Assembly (NCBI RefSeq): GCF_000185725.2
Contig: NZ_KI391953.1
Location: 1,170,750-1,234,749, forward strand
Source: Segniliparus rugosus ATCC BAA-974
GTDB taxonomy: Bacteria > Actinomycetota > Actinomycetes > Mycobacteriales > Mycobacteriaceae
Reading direction: 5' to 3'
Length of the DNA stretch: 64,000 nucleotides
Every line of letters starts with the position of its first letter. The first letter of the stretch is position 1. The notes under the pieces are model-generated. The model did no database searches. It worked only from the letters and a program-made list of their open reading frames with translations, and was not told the DNA's origin. Position numbers and translations under genes: made by a program. Below are positions 1 to 7,147 of the stretch, piece by piece.

Positions 1-1160
1 GCCTCGGCCAGCGCCGCGTCCGCGAGGAACAACCTGTCCGCCGCGCCGCCCACCGCTTCGGCCAAGGCGGCTCCTGCGCCGGTCCGCCTATTGGCCTTGC
101 GGACCGGCGGGTCGGCGACATACGCGTCCAGCGCGTCGAGCAAATGGAGATAGCGGCGAGAGTCGAGCGCCCGCACTGTTTCCTGGTGCGCGGCCCGGTA
201 CGCTTCCCGTTCCTCCGCCGCGAGCGCACGAGCGGCCGCGCGCAGTTCCGAATGTTTTTTCGTCGCGGCCAACGATTCGAACCGCTCGGCGCGCACCTCC
301 GCGTCGCGGGCTCCGCCCAACTCCGAGGCGAGCCAGCGCAGCTCGTCGGCGAGCCGTTTGGTCGGGGCTTTGCGCAGGAACGGCGCGAACGCCTGGAGCA
401 GGCTGCGGAGCGCTCGCGTGGTCACGCGGAGCTGGTGCACCGAGTCGTGTTCGTACGCCCGGACGGGGAAGTCTTGCGCGCACAGCCGGGTCCGCATCGG
501 GCCGAGCCGGACCGCGAGGAACGCCGCGACGGTCTGCGGAGCCCGCCGTGCCCGCGCTGGCCCCGCACCACGCCCCAACGCGCGCGCCACTTTCGAATCG
601 GAGCGCGCCGGGCGCGCCCCGGAGCCGAGAATGAGCTCGTCCGCGCGCCGGACCAGCTCGGGGTCGGGGTCGGGGCAGAGCTCGAACTCCCATTCCCGCC
701 ACACCACGGTCGACCCGTCCGCGAACCGGGTCGCGGTGACCAGATCGTCGCAGAAGGTTCCGGCTCCCGAGACCTCGGTCTCCTCGCGCAGCGTCACGAG
801 CCGCGCGACCGGAACGAGCGGGCGGCCCGCGGTCCAGGCGCGCAGCCGGACGGCGAGTTCGTCCGGCAGCCGGGCCGGGTCGGGCGTTCGGTCCGGGTCC
901 GCGCCGCGCGCCCGGACCTGGAGCTCGACCCGGCCCGCATGCGCAGGGAGTTTGAGATGCCACCCCTCCGACGTTTCCCCGGAGCGCCAGCGCAAGGTGA
1001 TCTTCTGCGCTAAAAGGCGCAGGTCGGCGGTGTCGAAGTACACCGCCCGCAGGATCGAGCCGACCGGAGCCGCCGCTTCCTGGCCCGCCCAGCTCGGAGC
1101 CGTGGCGGTTGGGGCCGCGTCGTATTTGCGCTCCACCTCAAGGTGCTCGACCACTGCCAT
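1..1160 (-). CDS. CYTH and CHAD domain protein (3' end cut by window edge)
   Basis: Translated from the complement of 1160, the frame stays open to the window edge, so at least 386 residues are present and the C-terminus is missing. The N-terminus begins MAVVEHLEVERKYD and carries the ExExK signature (EVERK) of the CYTH triphosphate-tunnel fold, which binds metal and phosphorylated substrates. The second half has a CHAD domain with the helix VHQLRVTTRALRSLL, rich in conserved His and Arg. CHAD domains are known to bind polyphosphate, so a role in polyphosphate or inorganic triphosphate metabolism is likely, but the exact substrate cannot be read. The start is the first ATG before the CYTH motif. 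It is transcribed in the same direction as the downstream-coordinate peptidase gene, about 40 bases away. Family assignment is firm; biochemical function is not. Confidence 0.85.
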   Translation of the reverse strand, partial: MAVVEHLEVERKYDAAPTATAPSWAGQEAAAPVGSILRAVYFDTADLRLLAQKITLRWRSGETSEGWHLKLPAHAGRVELQVRARGADPDRTPDPARLPDELAVRLRAWTAGRPLVPVARLVTLREETEVSGAGTFCDDLVTATRFADGSTVVWREWEFELCPDPDPELVRRADELILGSGARPARSDSKVARALGRGAGPARARRAPQTVAAFLAVRLGPMRTRLCAQDFPVRAYEHDSVHQLRVTTRALRSLLQAFAPFLRKAPTKRLADELRWLASELGGARDAEVRAERFESLAATKKHSELRAAARALAAEEREAYRAAHQETVRALDSRRYLHLLDALDAYVADPPVRKANRRTGAGAALAEAVGGAADRLFLADAALAE

Positions 1161-1202
1161 GCTTCAGTTGTACGCGGATTCGGCTCCGCCCGCCGCCGAG
1201 GC

Positions 1203-2156
1203 TTACTCCGCGAACGCGTCGACGGCTTCGACGAGGTGGTGCGTGTTCTCCGCCTCGAAAGCCGCGTGCCCAGCGCGGGGGGAGATGAACAGCTTGGACT
1301 CCGGCCAGCGCTTGTGCAGCTCCCAGGCGTTCGAGACCGGGCAGATCACGTCGTAGCGGCCGTGGACGATCACGCCGGGGATGTTTCGGATCTTGTCCAC
1401 GTCTTCGAGCAGCTGGTTCTCCCGCAGGAACGCCGCGTTGCGGAAATACCAATTCTCGATGCGCGCGAAGGCGAGCGCCGTGCGCGGGTCTTTCACACGG
1501 TCGTCGGGGTCGGCGACGAGACCGATGAGACGATCCTCCCAGCCGGTCCACGCGAAGGCCGAAGCCTCGGCGGCGGCCTGGTCGGGGCCCCACAGGAGCC
1601 TCGCGTGCTCCTCGATGAGGTTGTTGCCGCGCGCCTCTTCGGGGATCGGCGCGAGGTACTCCTCCCAGAGGTCGGGGAAGATCCGGCTCGCCCCGCCCGG
1701 GTTGTAGAACCAGTTCAGCTCCTCCTCCCGGCACAGGAAGATCCCCCGGAGCACGAGCTCGCTCACCCGCTCGGGATGCGTCTGCGCGTACGAGAGCGCG
1801 AGGGTGGAGCCCCACGAGCCGCCGAAGACGAGCCAACGGTCGACCCCGACATGCTCGCGGAGCTTCTCGATATCCTCGACCAGCTTCCACGTGGTGTTGC
1901 GCGAAAGGTCCGGGTCCTCGCCCGCGTGCGGCGTGGAGCGCCCGCAGCCGCGCTGGTCGAAGAGCAGAGCGTTGTAGCGCTTCGGATCGAAGAACTGCCG
2001 CTGCTTCGGATTGATCCCCCCGCCAGGACCGCCATGGAGGAAGACCGCGGGCTTGCCCGCCGGATTGCCCACCTGCTCCCAGTAGAGCCGCTGCCCGTCG
2101 CCGACTTCGAGGAAGCCGGAGGCGAAAGGTTCGATTTCTGGATAGAGAGTCCGCAT
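1203..2156 (-). CDS. pip: Proline iminopeptidase (alpha/beta hydrolase, peptidase S33)
   Basis: The 317-residue protein has the usual length of bacterial prolyl aminopeptidases, which remove N-terminal proline from peptides in the cytoplasm. Visible motifs are the oxyanion-hole HGGPGGG near residue 40, the family signature DQRGCGRS near residue 67, the nucleophile elbow GGSWGS near residue 112, an Asp in VIVHGRYDVICP near residue 265 and the catalytic His in SPRAGHAAF near residue 295. There is no signal peptide. The gene lies just upstream, in transcription order, of the CYTH-CHAD gene and could share a transcript with it. No odd features are seen. Confidence 0.93.
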   Translation of the reverse strand: MRTLYPEIEPFASGFLEVGDGQRLYWEQVGNPAGKPAVFLHGGPGGGINPKQRQFFDPKRYNALLFDQRGCGRSTPHAGEDPDLSRNTTWKLVEDIEKLREHVGVDRWLVFGGSWGSTLALSYAQTHPERVSELVLRGIFLCREEELNWFYNPGGASRIFPDLWEEYLAPIPEEARGNNLIEEHARLLWGPDQAAAEASAFAWTGWEDRLIGLVADPDDRVKDPRTALAFARIENWYFRNAAFLRENQLLEDVDKIRNIPGVIVHGRYDVICPVSNAWELHKRWPESKLFISPRAGHAAFEAENTHHLVEAVDAFAE

Positions 2157-2351
2157 GCGTTCAGCGTAGAACGGGCGCGCCGCCTCCCGCCTCGGCGGCC
2201 CCGACGCAGGAGAGCGGACCGTTTCTGATGCTGATTGCTGTCCGACGCTGGCCGCAAAGGCAACATCGGGAGAATCCCGTGGTGGTCAAAGGCTACAAGC
2301 GCCTCAACTGTGGACAGAGCGACCTGCCGTTCCTCCCCCCAGGAGGGGCAC

Positions 2352-2450
2352 ATGGAGCCGCACCTGGTGCAATGCCCGAAATACGGGTGGACCGTCGAAC
2401 AAGTCGAGTTCGACCACATCACCGCTGTCCTCGCGCAGGAGGCCGTGTGA
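2352..2450 (+). CDS. Small 32-residue ORF with a strong ribosome binding site
   Basis: ATG at 2352 is preceded by AGGAGG at 2341-2346 with five bases of spacing, a near-ideal Shine-Dalgarno. The frame encodes 32 residues beginning MEPHLVQCPKYGWTVEQVEF and ends at the TGA at 2448-2450, eight bases before the putative start of the next gene. I recognise no family; there is a single Cys and no membrane segment. Being the first reading frame of the 2.3-5.8 kb island, it could be a small regulator or a leader peptide. The case rests on the ribosome binding site and tight spacing. Confidence 0.45.
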   Translation: MEPHLVQCPKYGWTVEQVEFDHITAVLAQEAV

Positions 2451-2457
2451 ACCCGTA

Positions 2458-2688
2458 TTGGACGTGGACGCGCCCCGCCCGCTCGCCGTCGAGGAAGCCG
2501 CCGCGCATGTCGGGAAGTCCGCGAAGACGACCTACCGGTGGAAAACCCAGGGCTTGATCGCGCCCTACGGGGAGCGCTGGGAGCTGATGTTCCTCGATAT
2601 CGAACTCGACGCGGCGAAAACCGCCTGCGCGGAACGCAAAGCACGGAACCCGCGCGGGCGTCGGCCCTGCGCGTCTGCCGGATCGTGA
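2458..2688 (+). CDS. Excisionase/MerR-like helix-turn-helix protein
   Basis: The 76-residue product contains LAVEEAAAHVGKSAKTTYRW followed by KTQGLIAPYG, the pattern of a MerR/excisionase-type winged helix-turn-helix: a scanning helix, a turn, and a recognition helix ending in Tyr-Arg-Trp. The C-terminus is basic (RKARNPRGRRP), consistent with DNA binding. The TTG start at 2458 is uncertain, because the best purine-rich stretch (CAGGAGG around 2436-2442) is about 15 bases away. It directly follows the small ORF and precedes the type VII-like genes, so it may regulate the island or be a relic of a mobile element. No integrase is nearby. Confidence 0.6.
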   Translation: MDVDAPRPLAVEEAAAHVGKSAKTTYRWKTQGLIAPYGERWELMFLDIELDAAKTACAERKARNPRGRRPCASAGS

Positions 2689-2770
2689 ACTGTCGTCTTG
2701 TGGCGTCCTGTGCCGAGCAGTACGATCCGACCCAGCGAGGCGCAAGCCCTGAACAGGAGGAGTTTCCCGT

Positions 2771-3052
2771 ATGGCGTACTACGGAGTGGGGCGTTACGGG
2801 CGTGAGGATGTTGGGGCGAAGACCATGCGGTTCGACTATATGGACCGCATGGCCGAGGACGAGCTAGACGACATCGCGCTAGGCCAGCAGCGCGCCGAAG
2901 CGTACAAGGAGGGCTTGCCGCCTATTGAGCCGGATCAGAGGATCAACGCCAAAGACGGCTCCGAAGTCCTCGTCTACCAGGGTTCGAAGGCGCACGAGGT
3001 GATCGAGCGTCAGAAGGAGGCGTACAAGGTCAGCAAGGGCGGCGTGCGGTGA
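2771..3052 (+). CDS. Conserved-looking small protein of unknown function
   Basis: This 93-residue protein begins MAYYGVGRYGREDVGAKTM after an AGGAGG box near 2757-2762. It is hydrophilic, with many acidic residues and Gln, has no signal peptide or membrane span, and ends KVSKGGVR. Its stop overlaps the start of the next gene by four bases (GTGA at 3049-3052), which indicates translational coupling. I do not recognise a family. Because it is coupled to an EspC-like protein and a WXG-type protein, a role as a small partner, chaperone or substrate in type VII secretion is a reasonable inference, but nothing in the sequence proves it. Confidence 0.65.
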   Translation: MAYYGVGRYGREDVGAKTMRFDYMDRMAEDELDDIALGQQRAEAYKEGLPPIEPDQRINAKDGSEVLVYQGSKAHEVIERQKEAYKVSKGGVR

Positions 3053-3342
3053 AGCTGAATACTGAGAGGGCGCGTCAGGCGGGTCGAGAGGTTCTGACGG
3101 CGGCGGAAGAGCTGAAGTCCGACCAAACGCCCGACTCGCTCCGATCCGCTTCGCAGCGTTTGCGGGGCCTTGAGCTGTCGGACGCGCTCAGCGACGCTGC
3201 CACCGGATACGAAGACTTCTTGCGGCGCTTCGGCAACGAGCTCGAATGGCTCGGGAACACGGTCGTCTCAGCGGCGGACGTGGTGGACATGACCGAGGAG
3301 GCCGCGAAAGCCTCGTTCGATCAGGTGGACATTCCCGTATGA
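3049..3342 (+). CDS. EspC-like / type VII secretion target family protein
   Basis: The 97-residue protein starts with GTG at 3049. It is predicted to be helical, with a first amphipathic helix near residues 5-25, a second near 50-65 and the C-terminal pattern LGNTVVSAADVVDMTEEAAK near residues 68-87. Size and pattern resemble the EspC/ESX-1 secretion-associated family, whose members have a helical hairpin and pair with larger WXG-type proteins. A canonical WXG motif is not evident (EWLG lies near residue 65). It overlaps both neighbours by four bases (GTGA at 3049, ATGA at 3339), so the three genes are probably translated together. Family assignment is by pattern only. Confidence 0.6.
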   Translation: MKLNTERARQAGREVLTAAEELKSDQTPDSLRSASQRLRGLELSDALSDAATGYEDFLRRFGNELEWLGNTVVSAADVVDMTEEAAKASFDQVDIPV

Positions 3343-4316
3343 CCGGCAAGCTCACCCGCGCGCTCCTGGAAGCGCTGGATCTGTCCGCGCTCTCTGAGAT
3401 TGCTTCAGCCATGCGTGCGCGTGCGGCGAAGATCGAGTCAGAGGAGTCCCGATTCCCGCACCGCCTGCGCTTCCCAGCCGGTGGGGACGAGTGGACAGGG
3501 CCAGCTTCCGACGCGCTACAAGCCCGCTCCACGACCACTGGGCGGATCTACGGGGAGTTGCACTCGTGCCTGGCCAACACGGCGAGCCAGCTGGATCAAG
3601 CCGAGGGGTACATCAGCAATTCCCGTGGCACGACGCTCGAATACATCGAGGGCGCGGAGAAGGACGCGATCACGCTGCAGACAAGCGACGGGATGCTGTG
3701 GCCGTGCGGGGAGCCGTTCACTGTCGCGGACGACTTCACCGTGCAGGTCAAGGCTCTGCCGACCTACTTCCCCCAGCAGGTATTCGACGTGTTGCGAATC
3801 ATGGCCTTGAACATCGAGATAGGGCTTAAAAACCTTGTCCAACAGCTCGAAGAGCTGGCCGACATGTGGGCGGGGAAGATCAAAGAAGCCATCGACCTCT
3901 CCAAACTCGCTTTGGACTCTAAAGGTCGGCCCTTTGAGTCTTACGATCCCAGCAAAACCGCGCATGTGCAGGCCGCTGCTATCGCGGACGGCACCATGGC
4001 CGTTCCGAGCGACCCCAAGCAGCTCCACGACCTTTGGGAACAGCTCAGCCCCAAAGAGAAGGACGACATCTACGCCCGCTACCACGACATCGGCAACCAT
4101 GGCGGCATCCCGTTCGCGCCCGAGGACGGCCGGGGCCGAGACCACTACAACCAGATGCATCTGCAGGAGATCACCGAGCAGAAGCAACACCAGCTTGACG
4201 ACTTGCGCCAGCACCCACCCCCGGCCCCCCTGACTTCGGAGGGAAGACTTTCGACCAGTATCAGAAGGACTACGCGGACTGGGAAGCGAAATGCACAGAT
4301 CTCCAAAACGCGGTGA
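3339..4316 (+). CDS. N-terminal half of a WXG-like/DUF1023 hydrolase, frame broken near its 3' end
   Basis: ATG at 3339 overlaps the previous stop (ATGA). The first 100 residues form a helical domain with EWTGPASDAL near residue 50, a W-x-G turn as in type VII secretion substrates, followed by a long helical linker containing LSPKEKDDIYARYHDIGNHG. In the DUF1023 (PF06259) family this helical part is fused to a C-terminal alpha/beta hydrolase. Here the frame leaves the conserved sequence after DDLRQHPPPAPL and runs 28 codons into unrelated Arg-rich sequence, while the -1 frame continues with DFGGKTFDQYQKDYADWEAK and then the hydrolase. One base seems missing in the C runs at 4218-4222 or 4225-4230. 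The repaired product would be about 608 residues (3339-5164). Confidence 0.8.
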   Translation: MTGKLTRALLEALDLSALSEIASAMRARAAKIESEESRFPHRLRFPAGGDEWTGPASDALQARSTTTGRIYGELHSCLANTASQLDQAEGYISNSRGTTLEYIEGAEKDAITLQTSDGMLWPCGEPFTVADDFTVQVKALPTYFPQQVFDVLRIMALNIEIGLKNLVQQLEELADMWAGKIKEAIDLSKLALDSKGRPFESYDPSKTAHVQAAAIADGTMAVPSDPKQLHDLWEQLSPKEKDDIYARYHDIGNHGGIPFAPEDGRGRDHYNQMHLQEITEQKQHQLDDLRQHPPPAPLTSEGRLSTSIRRTTRTGKRNAQISKTR

Positions 4317-5164
4317 ACGGGTATCACAATGTGCGCGACACCCTCGACAGGTCGCAGCAGCCGTCGAAAGATAACCCGAAGGCAGACGGGCTGCCCCGAT
4401 TCCTCGGATTCATCGACGCAAATGACCACGCGGCCATCTCCATCTACAACCCTGATCACGCGTTACAGCACGGCACCATCGTGCCCGGCACCTTCTCGGA
4501 CCTGACGCAAATGAGCTCCTATGACTCGCATGCGCGAGACATGATCGATTCGGCTAAGGACGCATCTCACGGACAGCTGAGGGAAGGCCAACTCTCGATG
4601 ACAGAGTGGCTGAGCTACGACCGGCCTATGACCATAAGCGGCCTCGAAGGCAAAGGGCCGTGGGCCGGTGACCCGGACCCTGCCTTGAACGGCGCGAAGC
4701 CGCTAGACGATTTCCAGAGCGGCATCAGGGCCTCCCACGACGACGCGGCGGCAGGGGGACGTTCCTACAACACGGTGATCGGTCATTCTTACGGCACAAC
4801 AGAGGTCGGCGCAGCCGCAACGCACGGCAACCACCTCGACGCGGATGCAGTCGTGTTGCTGGCCAGCCCCGGCGCGTTCGCCGACAGCGCCCACGGCCTT
4901 TCGCTGCAGGACGGGGCCAAAGTCTTCGTCGGCAAAGGCTCTTGGGATCCCATCGACGTGGCTAATATCGGAGGCGACATCATGGATGCCTTCGGACTCA
5001 CCGGCTCTGTGGGCCTAGGCGTCAGCCCGACCGAATGGGCCGATGCCTACCAGATGGACGGAGGCTCTGGCGGTCACAGTAGTTATTGGGACCCCGACAA
5101 TCCCGCGATGAAGAACGTGGGCAGGATCTTGATCGGAGACAACAGCCATGTCACCCCTAGATAG
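4313..5164 (+). CDS. DUF1023-family alpha/beta hydrolase domain (C-terminal half of the split gene)
   Basis: From GTG at 4313 the frame encodes 283 residues, but conserved sequence in this frame already starts near 4232, so this is the second half of the gene that begins at 3339. The nucleophile elbow VIGHSYGTTEVG lies near residue 156. A distal Asp is in KGSWDPIDVANIGGDIMDAF and the likely catalytic His in GGSGGHSSYWDPDNPAMKNV near residue 260, followed by the typical closing segment VGRILIGD. DUF1023 proteins of mycobacteria and relatives usually join a WXG-like helical domain to this hydrolase; the natural substrate is not known. The gene's 3' end overlaps the lipoprotein gene by 17 bases. 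Base composition is visibly less GC-rich than in flanking housekeeping genes. Confidence 0.85.
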   Translation: MNGYHNVRDTLDRSQQPSKDNPKADGLPRFLGFIDANDHAAISIYNPDHALQHGTIVPGTFSDLTQMSSYDSHARDMIDSAKDASHGQLREGQLSMTEWLSYDRPMTISGLEGKGPWAGDPDPALNGAKPLDDFQSGIRASHDDAAAGGRSYNTVIGHSYGTTEVGAAATHGNHLDADAVVLLASPGAFADSAHGLSLQDGAKVFVGKGSWDPIDVANIGGDIMDAFGLTGSVGLGVSPTEWADAYQMDGGSGGHSSYWDPDNPAMKNVGRILIGDNSHVTPR

Positions 5165-5822
5165 CAAGGCTATGGCGAGAGCGGCAGCATTACTGTTCTC
5201 GATCACGCTCGCTACGGCAGGTTGCGGCAGGCTCACAGGGTTGGCGGGGCCGGACGACCGCCCGCCGCCCAACGTGAAAGGAGCACCGATGGAGCCCATG
5301 CCGACAACGAGGCAGCAAGCGCAAGACGCTGTGTACCGCTACTACGTGAAGACCCTGCGGGAGCTGCCGGACGGCTATGCTCTCGACAACTCTCGCTATG
5401 GGGCCTCAGGAGGAGCGTCAGTGGCCCCATGCGACGACTTCGGCAGCGAGAACAACAACGACGACCCGGCCAAGTACCACGATAGGCGCACTGTCATCAC
5501 CCCGCCCGGAACCAACCCCCTCGATTTGGTGGCCAAAGTTGGGGAGATATGGAAGAACTGGGGATGGCGAGTCGAGGAGCGCAAGGGTTTCAACAAGCCC
5601 AATTACTTCGGAACCGCGCCTGACGGCTACATGTTCAAGATCGAATCAGACTCGACATATCCGGTGATGTTCACCGGTAGCTCACCTTGTTTCAAGGGTG
5701 ACAGAACACGATTCGACTTCTTGCCCACGCCCACGATAATCACCCGAGACGGCCCGCAGTACACGGCGCCCACGACACCATCAGAGGCGCCGGAGACACC
5801 ACACAAGGCATTCAACTGGTAA
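5148..5822 (+). CDS. Predicted lipoprotein of unknown function
   Basis: The 224-residue protein has an N-terminal hydrophobic segment and a lipobox LATAGC with the acceptor Cys near residue 26, so it should be exported and lipid-anchored on the outer face of the membrane. The mature part contains paired Cys (VAPCDDFG and GSSPCFKG) that could form a disulfide, and an AMIN-like or PknH-like extracellular pattern is possible but not convincing. ATG at 5148 overlaps the hydrolase gene by 17 bases; a later start at ATG 5172 would still include the lipobox. Translational overlap with the DUF1023 gene suggests the two products act together at the cell envelope. The C-terminus is Pro/Thr-rich. Confidence 0.75.
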   Translation: MSPLDSKAMARAAALLFSITLATAGCGRLTGLAGPDDRPPPNVKGAPMEPMPTTRQQAQDAVYRYYVKTLRELPDGYALDNSRYGASGGASVAPCDDFGSENNNDDPAKYHDRRTVITPPGTNPLDLVAKVGEIWKNWGWRVEERKGFNKPNYFGTAPDGYMFKIESDSTYPVMFTGSSPCFKGDRTRFDFLPTPTIITRDGPQYTAPTTPSEAPETPHKAFNW

Positions 5823-6149
5823 TGGGCGCGTCACTCCCAATCGAACACGTCAGCCTGTCGTGTTGACATGGCGCATCCTCGAATGAAAAATAACCGCAGC
5901 GAGGCACTTGCGCCCACGGGCCGTGGCCGCCGTTGAGAACGTCGGCTGTCGAGGCGTTCGGCCTCACTTGCTCCCCATCGCAGCGCACCGGGTCCGATCG
6001 GTGCTCGCAACGCGCCCCGAGGGGGAACCCTTGGTCGAACTGCCGAAAGCCTTGATCGAAAACCATCGTCTTCGCGGGCGGCTTGGCCGTGGTCTTTGCC
6101 GGTCTCCGCGGGGCGGCGTGTGGGGTGGTTGTGCTGTGCGCCCTGGTGT
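5823..6149 (+). other. Intergenic region between convergent genes, with a partial copy of the panB 3' end
   Basis: This 327-base gap separates the lipoprotein gene and panB, which converge. I see no coding frame I can support. It holds a short inverted repeat (AACACG at 5844-5849, CGTGTT at 5859-5864) that might help termination, and a degenerate copy of the panB tail at 6071-6118. Confidence 0.5.
6071..6118 (+). repeat. Near-direct repeat of the panB 3' coding end
   Basis: Positions 6071-6118 match 6204-6251 inside panB at 44 of 48 bases, offset 133. The shared start is TTCGCGGGCGGCTTGGCCG. The copy lies just past the panB stop codon in transcription order, as if the end of the gene had been tandemly duplicated and then decayed. 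Confidence 0.75.
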
Positions 6150-6977
6150 TCAGTAGGAGTGTTCGGGTGCGGGGAAGGCGCCGCGTTGTACGTCGTTGGC
6201 GTATTCGCGGGCGGCTTGGCCGAGGTCTTTGCCGATCTCCGCGAAGCGGCGGACGAATTTCGCCGTGCGCCCCGTGGTCAGCCCGGCCATGTCCTGCCAG
6301 ACCAGCACCTGCGCGTCGCAGTCCGGCCCGGCTCCGATGCCGACGGTCGGAATCGTGAGTTTGGCGGTGATCTGCGCGGCCACCTCGGCGGGCACCATCT
6401 CCATGACCACGGCGAACGCGCCTGCTTCGGCGACCGCGATGGCGTCGTGGACGAGCGTCTCCGCGTCGTCGCCCCGGCCCTGCACGCGGAATCCGGAGAG
6501 GCTGTTCACCCGCTGCGGGGTGAAGCCGATGTGGGCCATCACGGGGACCCCGGCGCGGCTGAGCAGCGCGATGTGCTCGGCGTAGTCCTCGCCGCCTTCG
6601 AGTTTCACCGCGCCCGCTCCGGCTTTCATGAACCGGGCGGCGGTCTCGAACGCCTGCGCAGGGCTGGCCTCGTAGCTGCCGAAGGGAAGGTCGGCGACGA
6701 CGAGCGCGTGTTTGGCCCCTCGGACGACACCGCGCACCAGCGGCAGGAGCTCCTCGACTTCCACGGGCACGGTGGTGTCGTAGCCGTAGACGAGGTTGGC
6801 GGCCGAATCTCCGATCAGGAGCACCGGGATCTCGGCCTCGTCGAAGATCGACGCGGTGGTGTAGTCGTAGGCGGTGAGCATGGACCATTTGCGGCCCTCG
6901 TGCTTCATCTCCTGCAAATGCTTGACCCGCACGCGGGGCCGGTCCTCAGTTGCGTACGACGCAGCAGAAAAAGACAT
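6150..6977 (-). CDS. panB: 3-methyl-2-oxobutanoate hydroxymethyltransferase (ketopantoate hydroxymethyltransferase)
   Basis: PanB transfers a hydroxymethyl group from 5,10-methylene-tetrahydrofolate to alpha-ketoisovalerate, the first committed step of pantothenate and coenzyme A synthesis. The 275 residues include [19 protein letters not shown], the metal and substrate loop [20 protein letters not shown] (Asp of GDS), [16 protein letters not shown], and [13 protein letters not shown]. The C-terminal part has [20 protein letters not shown] followed by the [17 protein letters not shown] loop. Length agrees with the family. The start is ATG at 6977. It stands divergent to the CaeA-like protease gene, matching the M. 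tuberculosis order Rv2225-Rv2224c in relative arrangement. A damaged copy of its 3' end follows it. Confidence 0.96.
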   Translation of the reverse strand: MSFSAASYATEDRPRVRVKHLQEMKHEGRKWSMLTAYDYTTASIFDEAEIPVLLIGDSAANLVYGYDTTVPVEVEELLPLVRGVVRGAKHALVVADLPFGSYEASPAQAFETAARFMKAGAGAVKLEGGEDYAEHIALLSRAGVPVMAHIGFTPQRVNSLSGFRVQGRGDDAETLVHDAIAVAEAGAFAVVMEMVPAEVAAQITAKLTIPTVGIGAGPDCDAQVLVWQDMAGLTTGRTAKFVRRFAEIGKDLGQAAREYANDVQRGAFPAPEHSY

Positions 6978-7147
6978 AGAAATACGGACCTTTCATTCCT
7001 CGAGGCCCGCTTCGCGGGTCCCCGGGTTGGGCTCTGGCCGATGTCAGTGTAACGCCGAATGCCGGGGCGGGGCAACCCTCGCGCGGGCTTCTGGGGCCAC
7101 AAGTCGATCACGAACCAAGGCGGAGCGTGCGCATTTATCAGGAAGAC

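Noticed and set aside
144-1356. Long plus-strand open frames at 144-1013 and 358-1356
   Set aside because: They are Arg/Ser-rich and run antisense to a clear CYTH-CHAD protein on the minus strand.
4218-4232. Programmed -1 ribosomal frameshift site in the DUF1023 gene
   Set aside because: The heptamer in the zero frame is G GCC CCC, not a clean slippery site, and no downstream pseudoknot is evident; two other homopolymer breaks favour sequencing error.
3339-5164. Toxin-antitoxin module in the 2.3-5.8 kb island
   Set aside because: The hydrolase belongs to DUF1023 with a secretion-type helical domain; no known toxin fold or antitoxin is visible.
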